64,000 nucleotides of DNA. Source: Nonomuraea turcica. GTDB lineage: Bacteria; Actinomycetota; Actinomycetes; Streptosporangiales; Streptosporangiaceae. Below the pieces are notes generated by a model that did not search any database, was not told where the DNA came from, and saw only the letters and a list, made by a program, of their open reading frames with translations. A program made the position numbers and the translations under genes. The first letter of the stretch is position 1. Each line of letters starts with the position of its first letter. This document shows, piece after piece, positions 61,799 through 64,000 of the stretch. Location: positions 496,001-560,000 of the forward strand of contig NZ_JAUZQF010000003.1 of the NCBI RefSeq assembly GCF_030718205.1, given 5' to 3'.

Positions 61799-63100
61799 GT
61801 GAAGACCTCCCACCGCACGCTTGCGACGGCCGTGGCCGTGCTCGCGATGGCGGCCCTGACCTCCTGCGGCTCCGGTTCGGAGCCCGCTGCTGACGGCACC
61901 GTCACCCTGTCCTTCATGACGGGCAGCGACCAGGCGATCGTGGACACGTCCAAGGCGCTGGCGAACGCGTTCATGAAGGCCAACCCCACGATCAAGATCG
62001 AGATGGAGCATCAGCCTGGCGGCAGCGAAGGCGACAACATCGTCAAGACCCGCCTGTCCACCGGCGAGATGACGGACGTGTTCTGGTACAACTCGGGCTC
62101 ATTGCTGCAGGCGCTCAACCCCACCCAGACCCTCGTCGATCTCAGCAATGACCCCGTCCTCGCCAACGTCCAGACCGATTACCTGCCCGTGGTCACGCAA
62201 GGCGGCAAGGTGTACGGCGTTCCCGCCACGACGCTCACCGGCGGCGGCATCCTGTACAACCGCAAGGTCTACGACCAGCTGGGCCTGGAGATCCCCAAGA
62301 CGTGGGCCGAGTTCATGGCCAACAACGACAAGATCAAGGCGGCCGGGATCACCCCGGTGATCAGCACGTTCAAGGACACGTGGACGTCGCAGATCTTCGT
62401 GCTCGCCGACTACTACAACGTCCAGGCGGCAGCACCGACCTTCGCCCAGGACTACACGGCGGGCAAGGCGAAGTACGCCACCACGCCCGCCGCACAGGGC
62501 GGGTTCCAGCACCTCGCCGATGTGCACGCCAAGGACTACCTCAACAAGGGCTTCGGTTCGGCCACCCTCGATCAGGGCCTGAAGATGCTGGTCGAGGGCA
62601 AGGGCGCACACTACGCGATGCTCAGCGGGCTGCTGCCGCCGCTTCTGGCCACCTACCCGCAGACGGCCACTGACGTCGGCTTCTTCGGCGTCCCCGGCAC
62701 CGACCCGGCCAAGAGCGGCGCCACCGTCTGGGAGCCCCCCGCCATCTACATCGCCAAGACCACCGAGCACCTGGACGCGGCCAAGAAGTTCCTCGCCTTC
62801 GTCGCCTCGCCGGCAGGCACGGAGGCCGTGAGCGCGGCGGTGCGGCCGTCGGGGCCGTATCGCATCAAGGGGTCCAAGCTGCCTGAGGACGCCATCCAGG
62901 TGGCCAAGGACCTTCAGGGCTACATCGACAACGGCGCCACGGCGCCGGCGCTGGAGTTCCTGTCGCCCATCAAGGGCCCGTCGCTGGAACAGATCACGGT
63001 CGCGGTCGGCTCCGGGCTGACACCGCCCGCCGAGGGGGCCGCCCAGTACGACAAGGACGTGGAGAAGCAGGCCAAGCAGTTGGGGCTCGCGGGGTGGTGA
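61799..63100 (+). CDS. Sugar ABC transporter substrate-binding lipoprotein (family 1)
   Basis: Extracellular binding protein of 433 residues. The signal ends in the lipobox LTSC (about 22). FLVLADYY-type and VTLSFMTGSDQAIVDTSKAL openings, TGEMTDVFWYNSG and GAHYAMLSGLLP fit family-1 sugar-binding proteins. GTG start with GGAGGGG. It overlaps the permease start by GTGA. With the rhamnosidase sharing its promoter and operator, an oligosaccharide or rhamnosyl sugar is the likely ligand. Confidence 0.88.
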   Translation: MKTSHRTLATAVAVLAMAALTSCGSGSEPAADGTVTLSFMTGSDQAIVDTSKALANAFMKANPTIKIEMEHQPGGSEGDNIVKTRLSTGEMTDVFWYNSGSLLQALNPTQTLVDLSNDPVLANVQTDYLPVVTQGGKVYGVPATTLTGGGILYNRKVYDQLGLEIPKTWAEFMANNDKIKAAGITPVISTFKDTWTSQIFVLADYYNVQAAAPTFAQDYTAGKAKYATTPAAQGGFQHLADVHAKDYLNKGFGSATLDQGLKMLVEGKGAHYAMLSGLLPPLLATYPQTATDVGFFGVPGTDPAKSGATVWEPPAIYIAKTTEHLDAAKKFLAFVASPAGTEAVSAAVRPSGPYRIKGSKLPEDAIQVAKDLQGYIDNGATAPALEFLSPIKGPSLEQITVAVGSGLTPPAEGAAQYDKDVEKQAKQLGLAGW

Positions 63101-64000
63101 CCAAGCAGCATGCCGGGCCCCGTACGGGGCCCGGCGCGCCGCCGCACGCCCGTCCGGCGGCCACACGCAAGTCGGCCTACCCGTACGCGTTGTACCTGCC
63201 GGCCGCGGTCGTCTACTTGGTGATCTTCCTGGTCCCGACCGTGATGGCCTTCTACTTCGCGCTGACCCGGTGGACGTTGTTCGACAGCACCTTCGTCGGC
63301 CTGCAGAACTTCCGCGACTTCCTCGCCGAGCAGAACCTGCGCATCGGCTTCCAGAACACGATCATCTACGCCGTGGTGACCAGTGGCCTGAAGGTCGTGC
63401 TCGGACTGCTGCTGGGCGTGCTGCTCACCAGCAGGCTGCGGCTGCGCGGGTTTCTGCGCTCGGTCGTGTTCTTCCCCGTCCTCGTCTCCACGGTGGCGGT
63501 CGGCATCACCTTCAGCGCGTTGCTGCGGCCGGACACCGGGCTGGTCAACAAGACCCTCGCCCTGGCCGGCATCGACGGCCCGGACTGGCTCGGCGACGCC
63601 GGCACCGCGCTGCTGTCGGTCGCTCTGGTGGACGTATGGAAGGGCGTGGGCCTGGCCACCGTCATCTACATCGCGGGCATCATGTCGATTCCCCGCGACT
63701 ACTATCAGGCGGTCGCGGTCGACGGGGGCACCGCCTGGCACCGCTTCCGGCACGTCACGCTGCCGCTGAGCTGGCCGGCCACCTATTCCGTGATCATCCT
63801 GTCCTTCATCGGCGGGCTGCGCTCGTTCGACCTGATCTGGACGATGACCCGCGGCGGGCCCGGCTTCACCAGCGACACCATCGCCTCGATCATCTACAAG
63901 CAATATCAGGCCGGCTTCTTCGGCCTTTCCACCGCGGGCAACGTGCTGCTGTTCCTCATCGTCACCGCCATCGTCGTGCCGCTCAACTACGTCCTCGGCA
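63097..64000 (+). CDS. Sugar ABC transporter permease (MalF type), partial
   Basis: Inner-membrane permease running off the right edge after 301 codons. A 30-residue basic N-terminal tail precedes the first helix (LPAAVVYLVIFLVPTVMAFY). YYQAVAVDGGTAWHRFRHVT followed by LPLSWP is the EAA loop that contacts the ATPase, and RGGPGFTSDT is typical of this family. GTG overlaps the binding-protein stop. A second permease and probably catabolic genes should lie beyond the window. Confidence 0.88.
   Translation, partial: MTKQHAGPRTGPGAPPHARPAATRKSAYPYALYLPAAVVYLVIFLVPTVMAFYFALTRWTLFDSTFVGLQNFRDFLAEQNLRIGFQNTIIYAVVTSGLKVVLGLLLGVLLTSRLRLRGFLRSVVFFPVLVSTVAVGITFSALLRPDTGLVNKTLALAGIDGPDWLGDAGTALLSVALVDVWKGVGLATVIYIAGIMSIPRDYYQAVAVDGGTAWHRFRHVTLPLSWPATYSVIILSFIGGLRSFDLIWTMTRGGPGFTSDTIASIIYKQYQAGFFGLSTAGNVLLFLIVTAIVVPLNYVLG

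Overview
The window is high-GC DNA with tightly packed genes, many GTG starts and many ATGA/GTGA stop-start overlaps. The gene content (MmyB-type XRE regulators, IclR/TetR/LacI regulators, Dpp and Liv ABC systems, ThuA and GH78 secreted enzymes) points to a soil actinomycete chromosome, probably a Streptosporangiales-type genome such as Nonomuraea. The genus is an inference. The region is accessory and catabolic: no ribosomal or housekeeping genes, no tRNA or rRNA and no CRISPR array were seen.

Layout. (1) 0-12.2 kb: quinate/shikimate-type catabolism (AroE-like dehydrogenase, two-domain 3-dehydroshikimate dehydratase, TetR, MHS-family transporter, metallo-beta-lactamase-fold hydrolase, Tat-exported PQQ dehydrogenase) and a Liv-type ABC importer whose LivM and LivG are fused. 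One 26-bp palindrome lies before both the MHS transporter and the Liv operon. (2) 12.3-18.5 kb: a TPP enzyme and an aldehyde dehydrogenase, divergent from an IclR regulator, a CaiB/BaiF CoA-transferase and a citryl-CoA-lyase-like protein; an IclR-type operator motif recurs before the next gene, thuA. (3) 18.7-22 kb: ThuA-like secreted protein, GPH sugar symporter and ChbG/YdjC deacetylase. (4) 22-28.8 kb: pirin, DoxX, then an NmrA pseudogene split by a complete IS200/IS605 element with tnpA, tnpB and end hairpins, a MarR remnant, a HhH-GPD protein, a Rieske oxygenase and a LacI remnant. (5) 28.8-33.6 kb: a reductase operon (flavodoxin, two aldo/keto reductases, zinc alcohol dehydrogenase) divergent from an MmyB-type regulator. 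(6) 34.2-49.2 kb: a TetR-centred regulon in which similar operator-like sites precede the regulator, a MaoC/acyl-CoA ligase pair, a five-gene Dpp importer, an amidase with two CocE/NonD hydrolases, and a frameshifted FAD amine oxidase followed by a cupin remnant. (7) 49.4-54.3 kb: P450 with a flavin/2Fe-2S reductase, IclR, MarR, a deleted SDR and an amidohydrolase. (8) 54.4-64 kb: secreted GH78 rhamnosidase, LacI regulator, a second MmyB/alcohol-dehydrogenase pair, and a sugar ABC importer running off the end. The rhamnosidase and the importer share a promoter core and LacI-type operators.

How it fits together. Most blocks read as import, hydrolysis or oxidation, then CoA-activation modules, each with a local regulator. 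Recurring palindromes tie genes that are not adjacent into four candidate regulons. Several remnants (NmrA, MarR, LacI, xanthine-dehydrogenase type, cupin, SDR, alcohol dehydrogenase) show that the region is being rearranged and pruned.
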